A DNA stretch of 64,000 bases from the NCBI RefSeq assembly GCF_049999945.1, contig NZ_JBLYUB010000032.1:1-64000 (forward strand). The letters are read 5' to 3'. Numbering within the stretch: position 1 is the first letter of the stretch; each line of letters starts with the position of its first letter. The DNA comes from Planosporangium spinosum (GTDB lineage Bacteria; Actinomycetota; Actinomycetes; Mycobacteriales; Micromonosporaceae). The notes below the pieces were generated by a model. That model saw only the letters and a list, made by a program, of their open reading frames with translations. It ran no database searches and was not told where the DNA came from. A program made the position numbers and the translations under genes. Shown piece by piece: positions 24,890-32,586 of the stretch.

Positions 24890-25726
24890 CTAAGCGTGAC
24901 CTGCCGGGGCGTGGGCGCCGCTACCGCGGTCGGTGACCGCGGTACCGGGATGGGCGGCGGCCCGGCCCCTGCGGGTGACGGTCTCCTCGGCCGACGCCAC
25001 CAGCTGCGACCTGCTGCTGAGGCCGTGCCGGACCAACGACTGGGTGGTACGCACGACGGTTTCGTAGCTGTCGCGCTTGGGGTTCCACCACTCCGCGGTC
25101 CAGTTCAGCGCGCCGAGCACCATCAGGTGGGCGGTGCGCAGGTCGAGATCCGAGCGCAGCTCACCGGCGTCGGCGAGATCGCGGAAGAGCTCCCGCCACA
25201 GCTTGCTGTACTCGGCCTCCTCCGCGAGCTGGCGGGTGCGCAGGTCCTCCGGGACCTGCCCGGAGTTGCGGATCATCGCGGTGGCGAAGTCGGACAGCTC
25301 CAGTTCGAGGTGGAGGTGAGCCTCGACCGCCGCGCAGATCCGGGCCATCGGGTCGGTCTCCGGAGGTAGCTCGGCGAGAACCTGGCTGACGTGCTCGCGT
25401 ACCCGCCGCGCGCCGGTCCACATCACCTCTTCGATCAGCTCTTCGCGGGATCCGAAGTAGTAGTAAATCGCGGGTGCCTGAAGTTGTGCCTGGTCGGCGA
25501 TGTCTCCCAGGCGCGTTCCGGCGTAGCCCTTGCGGCTGAGGACGTGGGCCGCGGCGTCGAGAATGCGCTCCCGGGTACGGCTGGACTTCGACCCGGCGTT
25601 GTCTTTCGGGGTCGATTTCGTCCTGGCTCTCCTGGGCACCGAGAGATCATACGCCGTGGCGGTACCTCGACCCGGAATCAGCCGTTGGTGGCCCCGCCGT
25701 GGCGCGGAGGGCTTGGCCCTGGTCAC
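24890..25726 (-). CDS. TetR-family regulator, likely controller of the CoA-catabolic regulon
   Basis: The HTH is clear: RTRERILDAAAHVLSRKGYAGTRLGDIADQAQLQAPAIYYYFGSREELIEEVM. It is followed by a helical ligand domain of about 150 residues of the KstR2/FadR-like type (MVLGALNWTAEWWNPKRDSYE). GTG 25726 overlaps the stop of the acyl-CoA dehydrogenase by GTGA, so it is translated with that gene and sits behind the operator at 26935-26950. That would make it self-regulating. An alternative start at GTG 25639 removes a 29-residue leader. It is the only regulator encoded inside 21.5-49.6 kb, so it is the best candidate to bind the eight palindromes. The ligand is probably an acyl-CoA intermediate. 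Confidence 0.85.
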   Translation of the reverse strand: MTRAKPSAPRRGHQRLIPGRGTATAYDLSVPRRARTKSTPKDNAGSKSSRTRERILDAAAHVLSRKGYAGTRLGDIADQAQLQAPAIYYYFGSREELIEEVMWTGARRVREHVSQVLAELPPETDPMARICAAVEAHLHLELELSDFATAMIRNSGQVPEDLRTRQLAEEAEYSKLWRELFRDLADAGELRSDLDLRTAHLMVLGALNWTAEWWNPKRDSYETVVRTTQSLVRHGLSSRSQLVASAEETVTRRGRAAAHPGTAVTDRGSGAHAPAGHA

Positions 25727-26892
25727 AGGTCGATGCCTCCCCGATGGACGAGCTGGGATGCGATGACGTTGCGCTGGATCTCGTTGGTGCCCTCACCGAC
25801 GATCATGAGCGGGGCGTCGCGGAAGTACCGTTCCACGTCGAACTCGGTGGAGTAGCCGTAGCCGCCGTGGATGCGTACGGCGTTGAGCGCGATCTCCATC
25901 GCGGTCTCGGAGGCGAACAGCTTGGCCATGCCGGCCTCCATGTCGCAGCGCTGTCCGGTGTCGAGGCGCTCGGCGGCGTGCAGGACGAGCTGGCGCGCGG
26001 CGGTGAGCTTGGTGGCCATGTCGGCCAGGTAGTTGCCGATCGACTGGTGCTTCCAGATCGGCTTGCCGAAGCTCTCGCGCTCCTGCGAGTAGCGCAGGGC
26101 GTCCTCGAACGCGGCCCGGCCGACGCCGAGGGCGCGGGAGGCGACCTGGATGCGGCCGGTCTCCAGCCCCTTCATCATCTGGGCGAACCCGCGGCCTTCG
26201 ACCCCGCCCAGGACCGCCGTGGCGGGAGCGTGGTAGTCGGCGAAGGACAGCTCGCAGCTCTCCACGCCCTTGTAGCCGAGCTTCGGCAGATCCCGGGAGA
26301 CGGTCAGGCCGGGCCCGTGCTCGACGAGCAGGATGCTCATGCCGGTGTGCGCCGGCTTCGCGGCCGGGTCGGTCTTGCAGAGCAGGGCGATGAGCTGGGA
26401 GCGGCGGGAGTTGGTGATCCAGGTCTTGGCGCCGTTGATGACGTAGCCGTCGCCGGTACGCCGGGCGACGGTCTTCATGGCCTGCAGGTCGGAGCCGCCG
26501 CCGGGCTCGGTGAGCGCCATCGTGGCACGGACCTCGCCGGTGGCCATCCGCGGCAGGTACTGCTGCTTCTGCTCCTCGGTGCCGAAGGCCGAGAGGAGCT
26601 TCGCGACCACGGTGTGTCCACCCATGGCGCCGGCCAGGCTCATCCAGCCGCGGGCGAGTTCCTCGGTGACCATCACGTAACAGGAGGTGGAGACGAGGAC
26701 GTCGCCGTAGGGCTCGGGAACGGCGAGGCCGAAGATCCCGAGCTGCTTCATCTGCTCGATCAGCTTCTCCGGGTACTCGTTGGCGTGTTCCAGCTCGCGG
26801 GCGATCGGCCGGACCTCACGGTCGACGAAATCCCGCACGGTCTCCACGACCGCCCTCTCCTCCTCGGACAGTGTTGCCACGGCGCTCTCCAT
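25723..26892 (-). CDS. Acyl-CoA dehydrogenase
   Basis: A 389-residue FAD enzyme introducing an alpha,beta double bond into an acyl-CoA. Motifs are YPEKLIEQMKQLGIFGLAVPEPYGD and ATMALTEPGGGSDLQAMKTVARR (the FAD-binding signature TEPxxGSD). INGAKTWITNSRRSQ, FDVERYFRDAPLMIVGEGTNEIQRNVIA and a C-terminal arginine-rich helix complete it. The Glu of GEGTNEIQ sits at the usual catalytic-base position. ATG 26892 is chosen since GAGGTGG precedes it and the frame's earlier ATG at 26934 would abut the operator. It is cotranscribed with the TetR gene (GTGA overlap). Confidence 0.92.
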   Translation of the reverse strand: MESAVATLSEEERAVVETVRDFVDREVRPIARELEHANEYPEKLIEQMKQLGIFGLAVPEPYGDVLVSTSCYVMVTEELARGWMSLAGAMGGHTVVAKLLSAFGTEEQKQQYLPRMATGEVRATMALTEPGGGSDLQAMKTVARRTGDGYVINGAKTWITNSRRSQLIALLCKTDPAAKPAHTGMSILLVEHGPGLTVSRDLPKLGYKGVESCELSFADYHAPATAVLGGVEGRGFAQMMKGLETGRIQVASRALGVGRAAFEDALRYSQERESFGKPIWKHQSIGNYLADMATKLTAARQLVLHAAERLDTGQRCDMEAGMAKLFASETAMEIALNAVRIHGGYGYSTEFDVERYFRDAPLMIVGEGTNEIQRNVIASQLVHRGGIDL

Positions 26893-26934
26893 CCACCTCT
26901 GCGAGGTCCGCCTGCTGCGGCCCCTTGGATTCAT

Positions 26935-26950
26935 TTTAAAATAGATTAGA
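26935..26950. promoter_or_regulatory. TetR-type operator copy 3 (upstream of acyl-CoA dehydrogenase/tetR)
   Basis: TTTAAAATAGATTAGA matches 13 of 16 positions of the consensus and has a perfect right half. It lies 43 bases before ATG 26892 (minus) and about 180 bases before the divergent ligase gene, so it could control both directions. Confidence 0.7.
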
Positions 26951-26960
26951 ATACGGCCCA

Positions 26961-26973
26961 GTCACAGTGTGAC
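26961..26973. promoter_or_regulatory. Second palindrome GTCACA-G-TGTGAC in the divergent region
   Basis: A perfect 13-base palindrome lies 10 bases from operator copy 3, between the dehydrogenase and the ligase. It differs from the TCTAATC family and may be a site for another regulator (it is CRP-like in form). Confidence 0.4.
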
Positions 26974-27132
26974 GCGAGGCTCGCCAACAGAGGTCGGGCG
27001 GTCCGGCCCGACGAACGGCGGCGGCCGGCGGGGCGGCCGTGCCGGGTACCGGCGGTCGGCGGAGCCGCCGGGTCGCGGTCCGCGGCGGTGACGGGGGCTC
27101 TCCCCACCACGGCAAGCAAGGAGGAAAGCGTG

Positions 27133-28734
27133 ATGAACGTCCAGGCCGCGTCCGAGGTCGTGCCGATCGGCCAGGTGCTGAGGGACAGTTATGTGCGGTT
27201 CGCCGATCGCGTCGCCATCACCGACGACGCGCGTTCCCTGACGTACGCCGAACTTCACGACCGAGCCCGGGGAATCGCGGCCGGACTGCGGCGGCTCGGG
27301 TGCGCCCCCGGTGACCGGGTCGTGCTGTTGTCACCGAACCGCTGTGAATGGGTCGAGGTCGATCACGCGTGCTACCTCGGGGGCTTCGTCCGCGTCGCCC
27401 CGCTGACCCGCCTGCACCCCAGGGAGCTGAACCGGATCGTGGCCGACGCGGACCCCACGGTCATCGTCGCCGAGGGGGAGTGGCTGGACGGTGCCGGCCG
27501 GGACTGGATCCCGGCGGGCGTCAGGCACCTCATCACCATCGGGGAGCGCCCGGGCACCAGCGGTTCGCTGGAGGACCTGTACGAACCCGGTACCGACGAC
27601 GAGTTCCCGCCCGCGGACCTGGACACGCCGTGCTGGATCATGTACACCTCCGGGTCGACCGGGGCGCCCAAGGGCGTCGTGTGCAACCACCGGTCGGTCG
27701 GTGCGATGACCCGCGGCACGCTGGCGGAGATGACCGCGCGGGCCGATCTCGGTACCGACGACGTGGCCGTGCACACCGCTCCGCTCGGTCACTGGGGCGG
27801 CTCCATCGCGCTGGCCCTGTACGCCGTGGGCGGTACCAACATCCTGGAGAAGTCGTTCGACGCCGAACGGCTGGCCGCGATGCTGGACTCGGGCCGGATC
27901 ACCGTGCTGCCGCTGGTGCCCACCCAGATCAACATGCTGGTCGAGGTCCTCGCCGGCAAGGCGGCAGCCGGCGCACCGGTGGACGTGTCGAGGGTGAAGC
28001 TGCTGCCCTACGCGGGGTCGGCGATCGCGCCCGACCGGCTGGCGAAGGCCCAGGAGGTCTTCGGCCAGATCATGTTGCAGTTCTACGGTTCCAGCGAGGC
28101 GCTGACACCGGTGACCACGCTCCGGCCGGAGGACCATGTCACCACGGTATCGAGCGGAGGGCTGCCCCGGCTGGCGTCGGCCGGCAAGCAGGCTCCGTTC
28201 TCCGAGGTGGCGGTGGTCGGTCCGGACGGGGCGCCGCTGCCGCCCGGCGAGACCGGTGAGATCACCACCCGGGGGGCGCACGTGATGCCGGGCTACTGGC
28301 GCCTGCCCGACGCCACCGCCGAGGTCCTCAACGCCGACGGCTGGGTGCGTACCGGGGACATGGGCTACCTCGACGACCACGGCTTCCTGTTCATTGTGGA
28401 CCGGAAGAAGGACATGATCGTCACCGGCGGGTTCAACGTGTACCCGCGAGAGGTGGAGAACGCGATCTCGACGCTGGCGGGCGTGCGGGAGGTCACCGTG
28501 GTGGGCGCGCCGAGCGAACGCTGGGGCGAGGCGATCACCGCGATCGTGGTCCCGGTGCCCGGCGTCACGCTGACCAAGGAGAGCGTGGTGGACCACTGCC
28601 GCCAGCAGATCGCCGGGTACAAGGTGCCCAAGGAGGTCCTGTTCCGCGACGAGCTACCCAAGAGCGGCACCGGCAAGATCTTGAAGCACGACATCCGTGA
28701 CGCGCTGTGGCAGGGGCGCACCCGGAAGGTCTGA
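27133..28734 (+). CDS. AMP-forming acyl-CoA ligase (ANL family)
   Basis: A 533-residue adenylate-forming enzyme that converts a carboxylic acid, ATP and CoA to the acyl-CoA. WIMYTSGSTGAPKGVVCNHRS is the P-loop-like A3 motif. QFYGSSEALTPVT is the A5 acyl/AMP motif, VRTGDMGYLDDHGFLFIVDRKKDMIVTGGFNVYPREVE covers A7-A8, and LPKSGTGKILKHDIR supplies the catalytic lysine (A10). Acid specificity cannot be read directly. ATG 27133 is preceded by AAGGAGGAAA. It reads divergently from the dehydrogenase/tetR operon and ends at a hairpin convergent with an SDR gene. Confidence 0.92.
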   Translation: MNVQAASEVVPIGQVLRDSYVRFADRVAITDDARSLTYAELHDRARGIAAGLRRLGCAPGDRVVLLSPNRCEWVEVDHACYLGGFVRVAPLTRLHPRELNRIVADADPTVIVAEGEWLDGAGRDWIPAGVRHLITIGERPGTSGSLEDLYEPGTDDEFPPADLDTPCWIMYTSGSTGAPKGVVCNHRSVGAMTRGTLAEMTARADLGTDDVAVHTAPLGHWGGSIALALYAVGGTNILEKSFDAERLAAMLDSGRITVLPLVPTQINMLVEVLAGKAAAGAPVDVSRVKLLPYAGSAIAPDRLAKAQEVFGQIMLQFYGSSEALTPVTTLRPEDHVTTVSSGGLPRLASAGKQAPFSEVAVVGPDGAPLPPGETGEITTRGAHVMPGYWRLPDATAEVLNADGWVRTGDMGYLDDHGFLFIVDRKKDMIVTGGFNVYPREVENAISTLAGVREVTVVGAPSERWGEAITAIVVPVPGVTLTKESVVDHCRQQIAGYKVPKEVLFRDELPKSGTGKILKHDIRDALWQGRTRKV

Positions 28735-28745
28735 GCGCGCCGCCG

Positions 28746-28795
28746 GTACGGCGTGCGCCGGCAGGCCCACCCGGGCCCACCGGTGCACGCCGTAC
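28746..28795. terminator. Bidirectional hairpin between ligase and SDR genes
   Basis: GTACGGCGTGC (28746-28756) pairs perfectly with GCACGCCGTAC (28785-28795). Five further inner pairs (one G-T) extend the stem to 16 bp. It lies in the 88-base gap of two convergent genes. Confidence 0.75.
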
Positions 28796-28822
28796 GCGTA
28801 CGGGGCGCCGTGCCGGTACGGC

Positions 28823-29620
28823 TCAGGGCATCGCGTAGCCGCCGCTGACCGAGATGACCTGCCCGGTGACCTGGCGGGCCGCGGTGGGGGAGGCGAGCCA
28901 GAGCACGGACCCGGCGACGTCCTCGGCCGTGGTCAGCCGGCGTAGCGGGGTCGCTTTCAGCATGTACTCGACCTGCCGGTCGTTGAAGATCGCGTCCTGG
29001 CCGCCGGCCCACAGGCTGGCGGCGCCGACGGCCTCCGGGCCGGCGGGGATGACGAGGCCGGGGCAGACGACGTTGGCGCGGATGCCGTGCCGGCCGTGCT
29101 CCTTGGCGGTGGTGCGGGCCAGGGCGACGACCGCCGCTTTGGAGGACCCGTAGACCGCCTGCCGGATCTCGCCGAACGCGGCGTCGCTGGCGATGTAGAC
29201 CAGCGATCCGGTGCCGGCCTCGCGCATCGGCGCGAGCGCGGCCTGGGTGCACTCGATCGCCGCGAACAGGTTGACCTCGAAGGTGCGCTGCCACTGCGCC
29301 CGGTCGGTGTGCTCGGCGATGAACCCGGGGATGCTGATGCCCGCGTTGTTGACCAGCACGTCGATGCCGCCCCAGGCGTCCAGTACCCGGTCGACGGCGC
29401 GGGTGGCCGCTCCCGCCGTGGCCAGGTCGGCCGGTACGACCTCGGCGGCGGTGGCGCCGCGCTCGAGGGCCTCGCCGCGGACCCGCTCGGCCTGGTCGCC
29501 GTCGAGGTCGCAGATGACGATCCGGGCACCCTCGGCCGCGAACCCGTGCACGATGCCCCGGCCGATGTTGGAGGCGCCGCCGGTCACCAGGACCCGAGCA
29601 CCGGTGAGACCTAGATCCAT
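28823..29620 (-). CDS. Short-chain dehydrogenase/reductase
   Basis: A 265-residue Rossmann oxidoreductase. VLVTGGASNIGRGIVHGFAAEGARIVICDLD is the cofactor site; the Asp at the end of beta-2 favours NAD(H). VLVNNAGIS is the NNAG motif. LVYIASDAAFGEIRQAVYGSSKAAVVAL contains the catalytic Ser...Tyr-x-x-x-Lys, and VVCPGLVIP follows. In this setting it probably oxidises a 3-hydroxyacyl-CoA or a ring cis-diol. It is transcribed alone, divergent from the MaoC/SDR/crotonase operon, with the perfect operator palindrome in between. Confidence 0.9.
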   Translation of the reverse strand: MDLGLTGARVLVTGGASNIGRGIVHGFAAEGARIVICDLDGDQAERVRGEALERGATAAEVVPADLATAGAATRAVDRVLDAWGGIDVLVNNAGISIPGFIAEHTDRAQWQRTFEVNLFAAIECTQAALAPMREAGTGSLVYIASDAAFGEIRQAVYGSSKAAVVALARTTAKEHGRHGIRANVVCPGLVIPAGPEAVGAASLWAGGQDAIFNDRQVEYMLKATPLRRLTTAEDVAGSVLWLASPTAARQVTGQVISVSGGYAMP

Positions 29621-29714
29621 ATCGCTGCGTTCCTTCGCGCTGTGGCCGGATGCTTCCCGGCCGGACGGGGCCACCACGGGGCGTGGGGCGCCCGACGTTG
29701 TAGCCGAATTCTTA

Positions 29715-29730
29715 TCTAATCTAGATTAGA
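29715..29730. promoter_or_regulatory. TetR-type operator copy 4 (perfect 16-bp palindrome)
   Basis: TCTAATCTAGATTAGA is a perfect palindrome, and the best copy in the window. It lies between divergent genes: 95 bases from the SDR ATG (29620, minus) and 43 bases from the MaoC ATG (29773, plus). Confidence 0.85.
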
Positions 29731-29772
29731 ACAAGCGGGCCGGTCCGGCGGCACCACATCCGAGGAGGGAAC

Positions 29773-30225
29773 ATGAGGGTCTTCAGCGGCCTTGACGAGG
29801 TCGTCAGGGCGCGCGGCGAGGCGCTGGGTACCAGCGACTGGCTCGCCATCGAACAGGAGCGCGTCGACACGTTCGCCGACGCCACCGGCGACCACCAGTG
29901 GATCCACGTCGACACCGACCGGGCCAAGGACGGGCCCTTCGGGACGACGATCGCGCACGGCTACCTCACGCTGTCCCTGCTGCCGGTGTTCATCCAGCAG
30001 ATCTACCGGGTCGACGGGGTCCGGATGGCGGTCAACTACGGGCTGAACAAGGTGCGCTTCCCCGCACCGGTCCCGGTGGGCGCGAAGCTGCGGGCGACCG
30101 TGCGGCTGGTGGAGGTCACCCAGCTGGACGGCGCGGTCCAGGCGGTGCTGTCCACCACCGTCGAGACCGACGGCGGCGACAAGCCGGTGTGCGTGGCCGA
30201 GTCGGTCGTGAGGTACTACGCATGA
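29773..30225 (+). CDS. MaoC-like (R)-specific enoyl-CoA hydratase
   Basis: A 150-residue single-hotdog hydratase. ERVDTFADATGDHQWIHVDTDRAKDGPFGTTIAHGYLTLSL is the hydratase-2 motif, with Asp and His (GDHQWIH) as catalytic residues and the G-x-x-I-A-H-G-Y/F-L-T signature. It adds water to a 2-enoyl-CoA. It is the first gene of an operon MaoC, SDR, crotonase, crotonase with ATGA/GTGA overlaps, directly behind the perfect operator at 29715-29730. Confidence 0.92.
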   Translation: MRVFSGLDEVVRARGEALGTSDWLAIEQERVDTFADATGDHQWIHVDTDRAKDGPFGTTIAHGYLTLSLLPVFIQQIYRVDGVRMAVNYGLNKVRFPAPVPVGAKLRATVRLVEVTQLDGAVQAVLSTTVETDGGDKPVCVAESVVRYYA

Positions 30226-30971
30226 CCGGGACAGGACTGGTGGCAGGCCGCACCGCGATCGTGACGGGCGCGGCGCGGGGCATCGGGCTGGAGATCGCCC
30301 GCCTGCTGACCGAACACGGCGCCCGGGTCGTCCTCGCCGACCGCGACGCCGAGGAAGCGGCCGCAGCGGCCGCCGGGCTCGGCGACGAGCGGACCGTCTG
30401 GTCGCGCGGCTGCGACGTCACCGACGAGGCGCAGGTCGACGCGCTGGTGGCCGGCACGGTGGAGCGGTTCGGCTCGCTGGACATCTTCGTCAACAACGCC
30501 GGCATCACCCGGGACGCCTCGCTGAAGAAGATGACCGTGCAGGACTTCGACGCGGTGATCACCGTTCACCTGCGCGGCACCTGGCTGGGCGTACGGGCCG
30601 CCGCGGCGGTGATGCGCGAGGCCGGCTCCGGCTCGATCATCAACATCTCCTCCCTGTCGGGCAAGTCCGGCAACCCCGGCCAGACCAACTACAGCGCCGC
30701 CAAGGCCGGCATCGTCGGCCTCACCAAGTCCGCCGCCAAGGAGTTGGCGCACCGCGGCGTCCGGGTCAACGCCGTCCAGCCGGGCCTCATCCGGACCGCG
30801 ATGACCGAGGCCATGCCGCCCGACGTCTTCGCCGCCCGGGAGGCCGACATCCCGATGAAGCGGGCCGGCGAGCCGCGCGAGGTCGCGGGGGCGGTCCTGT
30901 TCCTCGCCTCGGACCTGGCCGGCTACATGACCGGCACGGTGCTCGAGGTCGGCGGCGGGAGGCTGATGTGA
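30222..30971 (+). CDS. SDR-family 3-hydroxyacyl dehydrogenase / FabG-like reductase
   Basis: A 249-residue SDR. AIVTGAARGIGLEIARLLTEHGARVVLADRD, VNNAGITRDASLKKM (FabG-like NNAGITRD), then SIINISSLSGKSGNPGQTNYSAAKAGIVGLTKSAAKEL with the Ser-Tyr-Lys triad, and VNAVQPGLIRT. It fits NAD(P)-dependent oxidation of a 3-hydroxyacyl-CoA after hydration by the preceding MaoC protein. ATG 30222 overlaps the MaoC stop. Confidence 0.9.
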   Translation: MTGTGLVAGRTAIVTGAARGIGLEIARLLTEHGARVVLADRDAEEAAAAAAGLGDERTVWSRGCDVTDEAQVDALVAGTVERFGSLDIFVNNAGITRDASLKKMTVQDFDAVITVHLRGTWLGVRAAAAVMREAGSGSIINISSLSGKSGNPGQTNYSAAKAGIVGLTKSAAKELAHRGVRVNAVQPGLIRTAMTEAMPPDVFAAREADIPMKRAGEPREVAGAVLFLASDLAGYMTGTVLEVGGGRLM

Positions 30972-31723
30972 GCGACGTACTGCTGAGCCGGACGGACGGC
31001 GCGGTGGGGCACATCGTCCTCAACCGGCCGGAGGCGATGAACGCGATCACCGTCGAGCTCGGCGAAGCGCTGGAGCGGGCGCTGGTCCGGCTCGCCGACC
31101 AGGTCAACGTCATCCTGGTACGGGGGTCCGGCGGAAACTTCTCGGTCGGCGGCGACTTCCACGAGCTCGAACGGCTACGTGCCGGCGGGCGCGAGGCGAT
31201 GCGCCCGCTGTTCGAGAACTTCGCCCGGGCCTGCGCGGCCATCCCGCGGCTTCCGGTGCCGGTGGTGGCCGCCGTCGAGGGGTACGCGATGGCGGGTGGG
31301 TTCGAGCTGATGCAGTCCTGCGACATCGTGCTGGTACACGAGAACGTCAAGATCGCCGACAACCACGCCCGGTTCGGGCTGGTACCCGGCGGGGGCAGCA
31401 CCCAGCGGTTGCCCCGGCTGGCCGGCCGCCAGCGCGCGCTCGCCCACATCCTCACCGGCGACCGGCTGACCGCCGACGAGGCCGTCGCCTGGGGACTGGC
31501 GTACCGGTCGCTGCCCGCCGACGGCTTCGACGAGGCGGTGAATGCGTTCGTCACCCGGCTGGCCGGGCGCAACCCCGACGCCCTGCGGCGGATAAAGCAT
31601 CTGGTGCACACCGGACTGGACCTGCCGCTGGCCGATGGCATCGCGCTGGAAATTGAGACCGTTCTCGACCACCTCAGCGAGGAAGCCGCCGATGCGAGCT
31701 TCGCCGCCTTCAAGGGAGCCTGA
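30968..31723 (+). CDS. Crotonase-superfamily protein A (enoyl-CoA hydratase/isomerase-like)
   Basis: A 251-residue crotonase. HIVLNRPEAMNAITVELGEAL, then VRGSGGNFSVGGDFHELER and VAAVEGYAMAGGFELMQSCDIV build the acyl-CoA pocket and oxyanion hole. FGLVPGGGSTQRLPRLAGRQRALAHILTGDRLTADEAVAWGLA follows. The two catalytic glutamates of enoyl-CoA hydratase (QPE and LAME segments) are replaced (NHAR, LAHI), so it is unlikely to be a classical hydratase. Isomerase, C-C hydrolase or lyase activity is possible. GTG 30968 overlaps the SDR stop. Confidence 0.88.
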   Translation: MSDVLLSRTDGAVGHIVLNRPEAMNAITVELGEALERALVRLADQVNVILVRGSGGNFSVGGDFHELERLRAGGREAMRPLFENFARACAAIPRLPVPVVAAVEGYAMAGGFELMQSCDIVLVHENVKIADNHARFGLVPGGGSTQRLPRLAGRQRALAHILTGDRLTADEAVAWGLAYRSLPADGFDEAVNAFVTRLAGRNPDALRRIKHLVHTGLDLPLADGIALEIETVLDHLSEEAADASFAAFKGA

Positions 31724-31724
31724 C

Positions 31725-32534
31725 ATGACGCGCACACTGATCGATTCCGGCCCGGTGCTGCTGGACCTCGACGCCGACGGGGTGGCCCGCCTGCGGCTCA
31801 ACCGGCCGGAGGCGTCCAACGGGATGGACGTGCCGTTCCTGCAGGCGCTGTACACGGCGGTCATGCGCTGCCACGGCGAGCCGGACGTGCGCGCCGTGCT
31901 GCTCACCGGCGAGGGCCGCAACTTCTGCGCCGGCGGAGACGTCAAGACCTTCGCGACCAAGGGGGAGGGGCTGCCCGACTACCTGCGGGAGGCCACCTCC
32001 TGGCTGCAGATCTCGACCTCGGCGCTGATGCGGCTGCAGGCGCCGGTGATCGCCGCCGTGCACGGCTTCGCCGCCGGTGGCGGCGGGTTCGGCCTGGTGT
32101 GCGCGGCCGACCTGGTGGTCGCCGCCGAGTCCGCGAAGTTCATGGCCGGGGCCACCCGGGTGGGCATGGCGCCCGACGCGGGCGTCTCGGTCACCCTGAC
32201 CCGGCTGGTCGGGCTGCGCAAGGCGATGGAGATCGTGCTGACCAACCCGGTCCTCACCGCCGCCGAGGCGCGCGAGATCGGCCTGATCACCCGGGTGGTC
32301 GCCGACGACACGCTGCTCGACGAGGGCCTGGCGCTGGCCCGTACGCTCGCCGCCGGCGCACCCCGGGCACTTGCCGCCACCAAGCGACTGCTCTGGGACG
32401 GCCTCGGCGCCAACGTGGAGGCCAGGCTGCCCGAGGAGGCCCGTACGGTCGCCGAGCTGTCCGGTACGGCCGACGCGCGGGAGGGCCTCGCCGCCGTCAT
32501 CGAGCGCCGCGACCCGGTCTTCACCGGCCGGTAA
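31725..32534 (+). CDS. Crotonase-superfamily protein B (enoyl-CoA isomerase-like)
   Basis: A 269-residue crotonase. VARLRLNRPEASNGMDVPFLQALY, then LLTGEGRNFCAGGDVKTFATKG and VIAAVHGFAAGGGGFGLVCAADLVVA are the CoA and oxyanion motifs. ATRVGMAPDAGVSVTLTRLVGLRKAMEIVLTN carries an Asp in the P-D-A-G loop, as in PaaG-type isomerases, and retains the second glutamate (KAMEI). The first hydratase Glu is missing. This fits a double-bond or ring isomerase. It is the last gene of the MaoC operon, ending before a strong hairpin. Confidence 0.88.
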   Translation: MTRTLIDSGPVLLDLDADGVARLRLNRPEASNGMDVPFLQALYTAVMRCHGEPDVRAVLLTGEGRNFCAGGDVKTFATKGEGLPDYLREATSWLQISTSALMRLQAPVIAAVHGFAAGGGGFGLVCAADLVVAAESAKFMAGATRVGMAPDAGVSVTLTRLVGLRKAMEIVLTNPVLTAAEAREIGLITRVVADDTLLDEGLALARTLAAGAPRALAATKRLLWDGLGANVEARLPEEARTVAELSGTADAREGLAAVIERRDPVFTGR

Positions 32535-32538
32535 CCGC

Positions 32539-32579
32539 TGCCGTCCCCGGTCCGCGGCCTGCGCGGGCCGGGGACGGCA
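32539..32579. terminator. 17-bp hairpin, bidirectional terminator
   Basis: TGCCGTCCCCGGTCCGC (32539-32555) pairs with GCGGGCCGGGGACGGCA (32563-32579) with a single G-T pair. It fills the gap between convergent crotonase B and the metallo-hydrolase gene. Confidence 0.8.
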
Positions 32580-32586
32580 CTGCCGC

